Shown: positions 26,644 to 36,017 of the stretch, one piece after another
Layout: each line of letters starts with the position of its first letter
Numbering within the stretch: the first letter of the stretch is position 1
Assembly: GCA_000442125.1 (NCBI GenBank)
Contig: KE546985.1
Location: 558,001 to 622,000 of the forward strand
Origin: Opeltia flavorubescens
Lineage: Eukaryota > Ascomycota > Lecanoromycetes > Teloschistales > Teloschistaceae
Length of the DNA: 64,000 nt
Reading direction: 5' to 3'
Position numbers and translations under genes: made by a program
The notes under the pieces: model-generated
What the model saw: the letters and a program-made list of their open reading frames with translations, nothing else
The model's database searches: none
What the model was told of the DNA's origin: nothing

Positions 26644-27494
26644 GATAGGGAAGTGAGCCTGTATTCAGTGTGCAGGCTTCTCTGACCAACAAGTGAAAAG
26701 GTCAAACTCTGTGAGGGTGTTTGACCGAAGAGTGGAGAGGTCAGGGGTAATAAATAGGCAAAGAGACAAACCATGTATCACAATCAATCTGTTTTCCAAA
26801 GACGGACTTCATTCCGCTCCTATGACGTAGGCCGGTAGACACTGGAAAGAATGGTACGACTCTTTTACCTGTTTCTGTCGGTGAAGGTGCAGTCACGCAC
26901 TGATTCTGCTTCCGTGACTTTGTGACGAAACCTCGCCGCTAGAAAGATTTTACATCCATGATCATGCAAACAATGAAATCGGAATAACGTTTCATGATTA
27001 TCGCCGTTCAGGCGGCGAGGGACAATCAACTCTCATTGACACTTGGCATATGTATATACCCGAAAGCCTCAGAACAAATTAACGGAAAGCTGACTTTGTC
27101 GACACGAGCTCAACAAAGTCTTTACCTACATTTGATTTGTTTTATCGGCATGATATTTGAAGGGAGCTATGGCTAGGGACATATTATTTGATGTGTTCTA
27201 CATCACAGTCGTCAGCGCGCGTGGTACTCTCTTTATTGTATACAATGATCGGTATCATGCATATTTTCCCGATTGTTTGTCAGCGTGATTGGTCGTGAAA
27301 GGGAAAAATCAACGCATGTAGCGTTGGAACGCAGCGTTCCGAAGAAGAAAGACCGTTTCACCTCCTTGGCGTCTTTCACATTGCGACTTTCAAAGGTAAT
27401 AAAAGAGCGGAGGATTGGGAGAGTATAGCTATAAGCCTTGGTTGACTAGATTGTCAAGACCATACAATTCCCATCTTCCTCAATCGCAAATTCA
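26644..27494. promoter_or_regulatory. Divergent intergenic region between two unknown genes
   Basis: This 851-bp spacer separates the start codons at 26643 (minus) and 27495 (plus), so it must hold both promoters. A TATA-like ggtaataaaagagcgg sits about 100 bp before the plus-strand ATG, at a plausible distance. No open frame of interest is seen. Shared regulation is possible but not shown. Confidence 0.4.
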
Positions 27495-28853
27495 ATGTCG
27501 CCTGTTGTATTGTATCAAGAGCACCCAAGGCGATATGCGCCGGCACCCCAGGATCCCACGCTGAGGGCGAAGCACTTGGGCCAAGAAGATTGGATTAACG
27601 TCGCAAAAAGGCAAGCTTGTGCCATGGTACCGTCGCTTATACTGATAACGGATAAATTGGAGGAGCAAATCGATCATCTCCACGTATGTCTATCCTCATG
27701 GGTGAAAGTTGTCGATTGACGAAAACAGGACCATGCGAATTGCGATGACCTGATTCGAAAACTTTGGTGGCATGCCAACATACTCGCGACAATTCTTGAG
27801 AATAGTGGCCAGGAGTTACTTACGGCAATTCTTGAGGATAGTAGCCAGGGATTCCGCGACGAACCGTTTGCGAAGGGAAATAATGTGGGCCCCGGGAAAT
27901 CCCTCGAGGATCTGTTGAAGAAACTGGACAAATGGCGCAAAGATCGAAAGCTTAACGATCCAGAAAAGGAGAGAATGATACCTTGCTTGCCGTTGACAGA
28001 TTTAGTCATGGGCGTATGCTTTGATTGTCGTCCCTGGACAACATTCGGTAGGCGCCAGGATATCTTCTTCATGACCATGGAATGGCTGCTGACAATGACA
28101 GAGGACTTTGGAAAGGAACTTCAAGCCCATCCACTGAGAGAACTTGCCTCGACTCCTGCAAAACGCGCGAAATATATTGGTCTGCCCAGAACTTTGGCCG
28201 CGAGGCTCGTTCGCTCGTCAAACAGACAACAGTACCTTGTCTTGGGTAGTTCTCTCGTACGTGCTCCAACTTACCCGATCGTTTCGTTAGGCATCTTGTC
28301 ACGGTTCAATGAAAAAACTGCTAACCTCGCATTATCGATAGGAGAAATGGCCGACCGTGCATAAAGAGTTGGGTTTCTGGGATCCAATAAGCAAATGGTG
28401 CGATGATGCACGGCAAAATGGGTTAGGCGAGGATATGGTCCAGGCGTTCGAATGTTTGCACGAGGCTTTTAAGCTCCATGACAAGACAGCTTCCAACTCC
28501 TTGACAGTCAAGAATCCTGATGTAGTCCGGTTGAGTATCCAAAGGACACGGAAATTAATGCCATCACCTTTTCCGAGCGGAGATATCGGGTTCTCGATGG
28601 CTGTCAGGACCATGTTACCGAAGGACGCATGCTATCGTTGCTTTGCTCACCGGTTCAGCGGCGGCGTAACGATGTATCAAGTTAGTTCTTCCGACCCCAG
28701 AAGCCGGCAATACAGGCTAACTTGGTTTCTTAGAGAGATCTCGATACATGTATCCAAGACAGCAAGTTTCGGACATTGTTCCCTTCAATTTCTTGTGCAG
28801 AAATTGTAACTTATGCGTCGATTGCCAGTCTGGCAAATACTCTGGGCATCTAG
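27495..28853 (+). CDS. Unknown protein, 391 aa, four exons, apparently intact
   Basis: Exons are 27495-27683, 27729-28256, 28342-28680 and 28734-28853. Introns are 45, 85 and 53 bp. Donors are GTATGT, GTACGT and GTTAGT; branch points are TTGAC, GCTAAC and GCTAAC; acceptors end CAG/TAG. All are phase 0, and splicing gives one uninterrupted frame. The product is mostly helical, with charged segments (LEDLLKKLDKWRKDRKL) and a partial internal repetition (ILATILENSGQELLTAILED). No signal peptide, membrane helix or catalytic motif is evident, and I do not recognise the family. It may be cytosolic. Its divergent neighbour at 24878-26643 carries a stop, whereas this gene has none. The last exon is short (39 residues) and is the least certain part. 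Confidence 0.7.
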
Positions 28854-29696
28854 TTTATCGCAGGATATATCAGCTCCTTTCAAGTATCTCTGTATGTGTT
28901 GATGGCCACACGGATAAGATCGACAATGTGTTCATGGGAAAGAAGAGCAAGACTTCATATCAGTTTTTCCCTTAGATAGTAGAGTATCTACGGCCCGAAA
29001 GCTATAAGATACGCGTGCTTAAGTATTATTCTTCTCCATGAACGAGTTATCGCAATAATCAGTAAATGCAAGATTAAAGTATCTAATTCAAAGGTACCTA
29101 CATCATTTTATTTGTTTTCGAAAATGTATACATCCTCTAAACGTGCGAAATTCTACCATGGATCGAAAGCTTCTACTCACTATACCTAAAATATACCCTT
29201 CCTACTCGCAAGTCTCCGCCTTTCGTCCGGCTAGATCGTCGATGGTTAACATATCAACTTCCTACCGCTAGAGTCTTCTCGAATGATACTCCAGCTTCAA
29301 GTGAACTATTGGCTATACTTATCCCTCTATTCCTTCTTGGGCAGGGAAGGATGATGAAGAGATTGGTTAGGAGATTGATATGGAGATTAACAAGGAGAGA
29401 GATAATGAGGTTGATAAAGAGGTTGCAGAGGTTGTTGCGCAGTTTATCAGGGAAGAAATTGAGGAAGGGGTTGACGAAGAGGCTGATGAAGAGGTTGATA
29501 AAGCTGTTATAGAGGCTTCTAGGGAGGAGGCTGAGGAGGAGATTGGGGACGGGGGGGCATTATATTACCCTCATGCTAGTAAGCTCAAATTTACCACGAT
29601 ATATCTTTCATGTAACTCTGAAATCGTCGTGTTATTTGACGTTGCTTTTCGTTCAGTTTTTATTGTTCAGGCTGCAAGCGGTACTGAATAGATTGG
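28854..29696. other. Spacer with purine-rich degenerate repeat
   Basis: The left part holds the 3' flank of the preceding gene and nothing recognisable. From about 29335 to 29560 the plus strand is a degenerate purine-rich array (gagattg, gaggttgat, aggaggctg variants). It opens two overlapping frames of low-complexity Arg/Leu or Glu/Asp character. I regard these as by-products of the repeat rather than genes. Confidence 0.5.
29335..29560 (+). repeat. Degenerate purine-rich minisatellite
   Basis: The 6-12 bp motif gaggttgataaagag and relatives recur without fixed register over about 225 bp, with strong strand asymmetry (almost no C on the plus strand). Confidence 0.6.
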
Positions 29697-29697
29697 T

Positions 29698-29733
29698 CAA
29701 GTCGGGTCGGGTCGGTTCGGGTCGAACCCGGTA
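29698..29733 (+). repeat. gtcgg pentamer run with a small hairpin
   Basis: agtcgggtcgggtcggttcg is followed by ggtcgaacccg. The 15 bases ggttcgggtcgaacc form a perfect inverted repeat with a 3-base loop. It directly precedes the TIR element at 29743. Confidence 0.6.
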
Positions 29734-29742
29734 CCAGGGGGC

Positions 29743-31957
29743 GCAGGAATTGAATACCCTTATTAAGCCTAAATAGATAACAGCTCCACTACAGTAAAAA
29801 AACGCTTTTAACTAAAAAACTACAATAAAATTACTATAAACTAGATTTAATATTTAATCTACTATTATTTACTATTTAAATATAGTATTTTAGTATTTCG
29901 CGGATCCGATTATAGATTTCTTTTTAAAAAATCTTCCGCTATTTATTTTTAATTATTCTTTTTAATTTATTTATAATATATTCAAATCGTTTTTTAAAAA
30001 ATTTCTTTAATATATTTTTTATTATTTTTATTAAATTAATATTCAAGCTTTATATAAAGTAAAAAAGCGATTAAATTCTATATATTTTTAAAAAATACTG
30101 AATATAATTATATTATAGTTCCGTATTATAATTAAAATCGTTATTTTTTATAAAATAAATTTTTAGCTAATAATAGCTTTAATGGAATAAAAGCTATTAA
30201 TAAATTTAAAAAAAAATTTTTAATATAATATATTATTATTATTTAATTATTTTATATTTGATTTTTATTTTAAAATTTAATTATATAATTAAATAAATTT
30301 AATAACGCTCGCTCGTTTTAAATTTTTAAAATATTTCCGATTTTTATTATTTAAAAATACGAGATTTTTTTAATTAAAGGATAATTTTAATATTATTTTT
30401 AATAGAATTAAAATATTAATAAATATTTAATTTATAATTTTAACAAATTTTAATTAATTTATAAAAAATAATATTTTTTTTAAATAGTATTTTAATTAAA
30501 ATCTCCGATTTTTATTAAAAACCTTTTTTATAAAAAATAAAAACGGCGTTTTATTTAGAATTATAATAGTATTTATTTATAAAAATTATTTTTTTTAAAA
30601 AAAATTTAAAAAATTCTTTTTTTTATTTTATATATTTTATATTTTAAATAATATTTATAAAGATAATCTATATTAAAAATTTTAAAAATAAATTTTTAGT
30701 ATATTTATAGCTATAAATAATTCGTTTATTTTTATTTATTCTAAAAATTTCTTTAATTTTCGCCTATTTATAATATTTAATATAGCGTTTTTTTATTTTA
30801 AATATAGTTTATAGAATTCCAATATTATATTTTAGCTATTTTTTTTAATTTAATATTTATAATATTAAAAATAAATAAAATTTTTAATAGAAATCAAATA
30901 AATAAAAATTTTATCTAATATTTTAAATTTTTTATCTGAACTTAATTAATTTTAAATAATACCGGTAAATTAAATTTATTAGATATTATTTTTATTATTT
31001 TAATTAAAGTTTATTTATATTTAATAATATTTTTTTTTAAATATATTTTTTTTATAATAAAAAAACTTTAAAAATTAATTATTTTATAAAATTTTATTTT
31101 AATAATAATATCGAATTTATTTTAAAACGATTTTACGTTTTTTAATATATATAATCTATTTTTTCTATAATAGAATTCAAAAAGAAAAGGTTCAGCTTAT
31201 ATAAGAAATTGATTTTTACCCGTTTATCTATTAACTGCAAGTTATATTCTAAAAGCAAGGAATATTAAAATCCAACCAAATTTTATAGTTAGTATAATTT
31301 CTTTAATTTTTTGTATAGTAATATATAAAATAGTTTAATTATAAACGCTTATCGAGTATATTTTAACGGCGCAAAAACTTTAGAATTTGGATAAGAACTG
31401 GTAGCGCTACTAGCTATAGAAGATTTATACTATCGATTTTTATTATACACTTACTAAAAAAGTTTATAGGGCTGAAAAGCCTAGTAGAGCTGAAAAATCA
31501 AATAGGGCTAAAGAATCTAATAGGGCTAAAAAAATAAAAATAAAAATTTTTAAAAAAAAAAAAATTTTTAAAAATTATTTAAAAAGGAATAATTAATTTA
31601 GTTAATTTTTTAATTAGTAATAATTTTTTTATTATATTTAACAGGAACAATAAAATATAAAAAATATTATAATTTAACTAAAATACTAAATAAATTAATT
31701 ATTTCGAATTTTATACTTTTAAAAATTTTTAATTTTAAAAAAATTAATTAAAATAATAAAAATATTAAATATAATTATTATTTATTCAAATTTTTTGAAA
31801 GTTTTTTTGAAAAGATTTCGGGTACTTTTATAGTATATATTATAGTACTATACAGCGATATAGTAATAGTAATATAATAAAAAATAGTAGTAGTAAATAG
31901 GCGTTATTTAGGTAATATATTACCTAATTGGGGTTAGTAAAGGTATTCAATTCCTGC
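29743..31957. mobile_element. TIR-bounded element, RIP-mutated, superfamily unknown
   Basis: Inverted ends gcaggaattgaatacc (29743-29758) and ggtattcaattcctgc (31942-31957) enclose 2.2 kb of RIP-type AT-rich DNA, with normal composition outside both ends. Similarity continues weakly inward for about 20 bp. No target-site duplication is clear. A dispersed repeat copy (31155-31830) makes up the right third. A perfect 20-bp palindrome (ttaggtaatatattacctaa) lies at 31908-31927, just inside the right end. No transposase motif survives, so I cannot assign a superfamily. Confidence 0.65.
31155..31830. repeat. Dispersed repeat, copy 3
   Basis: Matches 9937-10640 along its whole length, including the four-unit 18-bp array at 31465-31536 and the following AT-rich tail to about 31830. 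It matches 16900-17220 in its first half. Confidence 0.75.
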
Positions 31958-31989
31958 AGACCCTGATATCTCTCTGCGTCGTACGTGGA

Positions 31990-32659
31990 TTTATCGTTAC
32001 GGAATTCTATACTATTATCGAGCCTTTATACGCAGAAAGACTAGGACCGGTAATATAGCGCATCCAAGAATATATACCCGCCTCTAAGCTGTTAATCCAA
32101 TTCGAAATCTTCCTTATAAAATCGTAATATTAGAGGTTGAGCGCGGTCGATTCGAAGATCCAGTAACTCCTATCGAAAAGCCTAAAATTCTCTCCGATTA
32201 GGGAAGGGATAGTCGAACGGATTGCGGAGCTTGCTAGACTCGTCGGACCTGAAGTCGACTTTTTAGATTCCACCTCTACTACGGCGGCGACTATTAGTAT
32301 TTTTACTTCGTTGAACGGGCGAACTTGGACCTTGTGGTAGAGATGGCGAATAAGATTGTAAGATTTTTAAAATTTTTACACTAGTGTATCAGGCTAAGTA
32401 TATCCAGATATCGGTTCCGAAAGATCGGGATGATGATGAATAGTTCGAGCCGTTGAAACACCTGCTGATCGGAGATGTACAGTTGCTCCGAGGATTGATA
32501 CATCCATACGACGAAGCAGGGACGCGACGCAGGATCGAAACGGCCTCGAGAATTTGCCCTGCCAGCTTTGGTTTGACGACAGAATGTGGGGTTGGGAGAG
32601 CTACTAGCGAAGACGCTGATAGTATCTTCGAGATCACCGCTACAATTCTGAAAGGCTGA
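31990..32659 (+). pseudogene. MetE/UROD-like (cobalamin-independent methionine synthase C-terminal fold) gene remnant
   Basis: Three plus-strand frames in sequence match a fungal MetE-like/UROD-like protein. About 32030-32110 holds RIQEYIPASKLLIQFEI. About 32205-32360 holds IVERIAELARLVGPEVDF, then a shifted frame with FHLYYG and NLDLVVEMANKI. 32400-32659 holds ISVPKDRDDDE, the stretch LIGDVQLLRGLIHPYDEAGT and FGLTTECGVGRATSEDADS. The last is the conserved substrate-site end of the family. Several stops and frame changes make it a pseudogene. The N-terminal half is absent where the TIR element at 29743-31957 begins. Intact relatives are cytosolic enzymes often encoded near secondary-metabolism genes. 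Confidence 0.85.
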
Positions 32660-32845
32660 CGCCTGTGGAGAAATGTAAGTATAAAGCCCTAATCGGACCA
32701 TAAGCGTATTGACTGCAACTTCGAGCTATTATATACATTAAGAGAGATAAGGTCAATGCTTGAGGCAAAATTTTATTCGGGAAAACAAATCTATGGGTAT
32801 CATAAGTATGTACATGAACATCAGCACTGTTTCCAGACTGCCCTT

Positions 32846-35533
32846 CTAAGTAGTAATAAAAGGGAGAGCATTCTCCTTATCCCCTTCGTCGAGCTGTATC
32901 GATCCTTTGGAAGGTTTGAGAGTCACCTCGCCGTTTGTAGGAATGGACGCGACTGCATTTTGCTTTCCAATGTCCATGCGCTTTGATATCTCATGTCCTT
33001 CTCCATTAACGTCAACTTTTAAGGGAGATACCACATCGTCCAGACCATCTGACCATAGATGAGCGATCATGGGGTCATCTTCACAGTCAAACAAATCAAA
33101 GGTGAAGACTTGACTCGCGATATCATCTCTGTGGGGATCTGGCACTGGGCAAACCTCCATCGGTAAGGCGTTAGCCTCCTCATCGTAGATTTCGAAGCTG
33201 CCTTTTTTCTGTCGTGGCGAATTGTGCGACATGTCCTTCCCGAAACGCTGTCGGTTCGGGGCGATCTCCTGCAGCACGTTGGCTTTGGGTATTGATTTTG
33301 CGCGTTCGAAGTCGATGAACAGTAGACGTTCCATCTCCTCATTCCAGAGAATATTGCGGTTCTCCAAGTCCCCATGCTCAATCCCGTATCCTTGAAGTTT
33401 CTTCTTGAAGCTCTTGATCTGCAGACCAAGGTCGCCGGGCTGCTGAACTCCATCATCATCCACTCTCCTTCCTCCATAGGCAAGTAGTAGCATATGGATG
33501 ATCTCAACACCACCAAAATCCAGGATAGGCTTTGCAAGGTCAATGCTGCCGAGACAGACCGGAATATCGTGACCTTGCAGCTTTCGAAGCCGGGTGTAGA
33601 CTTGGGCTTCATGCTGCAAGTGGTGGATGAGGCGACCGACTGTTCCCTTGGCGATGAATGTGTATCCATATTTAGCCGTGCTGACCTTGAAAAGCATGCA
33701 GCGAGATCCATAGATCTGCAAGTCGGTGCAATTGTACGCCAGCCGTCTTCCAAGCTGTCGTTGCAGTAATTCGCAGAGTTGTTTCGCATTGATGCTATGG
33801 TGGGTTTTCCCATGCTTGCGATGGGATTCAATGTGAGGGCAGGCAGTATCTAGAGGCGAGCCTCGGACCAGACCGAGAAGACATTGCTGTGTGCAGTATG
33901 CGCGATTGTAGTGACCATCGTGATCCGACTTCTGCCAGTTGGGTTGCTTGTCCCGTCTCGTTAGGCGTGTTGCAGGATCAGGTGTTGGTGTTGCTGGATA
34001 ACCTTTGCCTTGCTTTCCCCTAGGCCCATCCTGATTGTCGCTGTCGGAAGAGTCATCATCGCGACGGGGTGTATCCTTCGGTTTATCGTCGGGTTGGGTG
34101 AATAATCGCGTCTTCTTCATCTCCTTCGCAACACGTCGTGTAAAGTACTCTGAAGTTCGAGTCACATGGTCGGGAAACGTGGTAGGTACGAAAGCTGGGG
34201 ACTCGGGGTGGGACTGTCGAAGCGTTTCGGGTATTGCTGCGAGTACTTCCAATACATCAACGTCCCACAGCTCACCCTTTGCCTTGGCTCTGTTCCTCCA
34301 GTCTCGATTACGAGTCGGCTTTTGCAGTGCCATAAAGAGAAAACTCAATATCTGGGCAATGGTCGTCCGATTGTGCTGGAAATCCTGACCCTCCCCGACC
34401 TCAAGACCAGGCTCCGCAAGGTGGTAGTAGAGTTCTCTGGGCGAGTTGTACGGGACCCACAAAAAGACAATGGCCTCGCCGGTTACCAAACAACTGTACT
34501 CGCACCCAGTCTCAAGGGTATACTGGTATGTCTGCGTCAGCACGGCTGCAGTGATACGTTCGGCGTGATATTTGAATAAGGCAGCCTGGTCATCGTCTCC
34601 CGGAACGGTCGCCCGATCAATCACGTCCTTTGACAGCTCCATTTCATGCAGACCGGTTCGTAGGATTTCTCTGGTCACTTTGTGAGGCGCTTTCATCTCC
34701 ACGGCATATGCCAATTTACGATGATGTTCTTGGGTGTGATATATGCAATAGTTGTCCGACTTGGTAAGCTCCCCGCCATGATCATACGGGGCCGTTCTCG
34801 TGGGAGCTGGGGTCATTGGGGGCTGCTGAGACTGAACTCCGAGCTCGAAGTCGCCAGCATTCAAGGCATTAGCATGGTTTGCATAGGATACCGAGGCACC
34901 AACTTCGAGACCCAAGGTGTTACGAAGCTCTTCATCTTTTGAGATTCGACTGATGATGTACCGGACCATATTCGCAACGGCAGTCGACTCAAACAGAATC
35001 AAATCATTTTCCGAAGAGATAGTTTTATCTGTAAGGTTGAAGAGGCCATTGCTTTCGATACTGTGGGCATCTCTGAAGATGCGCTTCGCGTTTCCGAGAG
35101 AACCATTTGGATGGAGGGCTGCGTAGTACTTGTCAAAGGCATTCTGCTGAAGTTCAGGAAACTGAGTCCAAGCTCGAAGGCGTTTGGGATAGACTTTGCC
35201 GGCAGGATCAGTGACGTCTCCCTGAGTGGTTCGCGACTTATCGGTCTCCACCTGGAAACGACGGAAGAGTTGGTTGTGGCAATGTTCGAGAAGTTCTTCC
35301 AACGTTGTAGCTTGTACTATTGCCTCTGCCTGCTCAGCTCGTGATTCATTTAGGTCCGCTCGTCGCTTCTCTTCGTCCGCTCTTCGTTTCTCCTCGTCCG
35401 CTCGTTGTTTCTCTTCATCTGCTCGCTGATCTGCCTGCTCCCTCTCAAGTTTCAGCTGAGCCATTTGCGCAAGCAGTTTCTTCTCCAGCTCCGTGGGTGA
35501 TGAAGCTTCCCTCGCACTCCCTTCAGAATCCAT
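32846..35533 (-). CDS. 895-aa protein: N-terminal coiled coil plus C-terminal kinase-like domain
   Basis: This is one uninterrupted exon. The frame is open nine codons above the ATG at 35533, but no earlier ATG exists. Residues about 14-85 form a highly charged coiled coil with perfect heptads (ADEEKRR repeated). Residues about 110-420 are unassigned and include YAVEMKAPHKVTREIL and GCEYSCLVTGEAIVFLW, of the type seen beside kinase-like domains in expanded fungal families. A low-complexity linker follows (DDDSSDSDNQDGPRGKQGKG). The C-terminal domain carries a kinase-like catalytic loop, HGDLENRNIL (His720, Asp722, Asn727), and FIDFERA in place of DFG (Asp741). It resembles phosphotransferase-type kinase-like folds more than classical protein kinases. 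A tail of about 140 residues follows. It is the largest intact gene here. Its function is unknown. Confidence 0.8.
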   Translation of the reverse strand: MDSEGSAREASSPTELEKKLLAQMAQLKLEREQADQRADEEKQRADEEKRRADEEKRRADLNESRAEQAEAIVQATTLEELLEHCHNQLFRRFQVETDKSRTTQGDVTDPAGKVYPKRLRAWTQFPELQQNAFDKYYAALHPNGSLGNAKRIFRDAHSIESNGLFNLTDKTISSENDLILFESTAVANMVRYIISRISKDEELRNTLGLEVGASVSYANHANALNAGDFELGVQSQQPPMTPAPTRTAPYDHGGELTKSDNYCIYHTQEHHRKLAYAVEMKAPHKVTREILRTGLHEMELSKDVIDRATVPGDDDQAALFKYHAERITAAVLTQTYQYTLETGCEYSCLVTGEAIVFLWVPYNSPRELYYHLAEPGLEVGEGQDFQHNRTTIAQILSFLFMALQKPTRNRDWRNRAKAKGELWDVDVLEVLAAIPETLRQSHPESPAFVPTTFPDHVTRTSEYFTRRVAKEMKKTRLFTQPDDKPKDTPRRDDDSSDSDNQDGPRGKQGKGYPATPTPDPATRLTRRDKQPNWQKSDHDGHYNRAYCTQQCLLGLVRGSPLDTACPHIESHRKHGKTHHSINAKQLCELLQRQLGRRLAYNCTDLQIYGSRCMLFKVSTAKYGYTFIAKGTVGRLIHHLQHEAQVYTRLRKLQGHDIPVCLGSIDLAKPILDFGGVEIIHMLLLAYGGRRVDDDGVQQPGDLGLQIKSFKKKLQGYGIEHGDLENRNILWNEEMERLLFIDFERAKSIPKANVLQEIAPNRQRFGKDMSHNSPRQKKGSFEIYDEEANALPMEVCPVPDPHRDDIASQVFTFDLFDCEDDPMIAHLWSDGLDDVVSPLKVDVNGEGHEISKRMDIGKQNAVASIPTNGEVTLKPSKGSIQLDEGDKENALPFITT

Positions 35534-36017
35534 GTTGGCGTAGACCAGAATGACTTGCAAAGGGAGGAGATGGAAAAGTGGGATATCGATGTCGAAAATA
35601 GATTGCAGAAAGGCAAAGGACGTCGCGTAAACAAACGTGGGATGCCAAGACCCTAGCGCGAATTGAGAAATTGCTGATTACGTCACCTTCGAAACAATAC
35701 TTCGTCAACACCCTCCGATGCTAAAGTACAGCGATAAACCCTTTCCCACGAAGATTGTTAAACTCTCAGCGCTTGTATAAAGTCTACCTGTATCGAGTAT
35801 ATAGATACTTGGGTCATCACAATTATATTCTACATAAACCTGCTTTCAACCGTCGCAAAATAATAATTGATGATGACAACAACAGTAATAAAGTACTTAG
35901 AGAGTGCCAGCTGAATCTCTATTTTCCAATTGTGTAGCACTTATACAGCCCAGATGATCTAGTCCAGGGCGTTGAAACTCGACAGGAAAGCGATGAACTC
36001 TCCAGATCTTCTCCCTC
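35534..36017. promoter_or_regulatory. Upstream region of the kinase-like gene
   Basis: 484 bp lie between the start of the kinase-like gene and the 3' end of the CorA-like gene, both on the minus strand. It must contain the kinase-like promoter and the CorA-like terminator. No clear TATA box or other motif was identified. Confidence 0.3.

Noticed and set aside
29380-29691. Glu/Asp-rich 103-codon frame as an acidic protein gene
   Set aside because: It follows the degenerate purine repeat in register-free fashion, overlaps another low-complexity frame, and the C-terminal part changes character abruptly.
29697-29740. tRNA-like or Pol III B-box element (ggttcgggtcgaacc)
   Set aside because: No cloverleaf can be formed around it; the pentamer repeat explains the resemblance.
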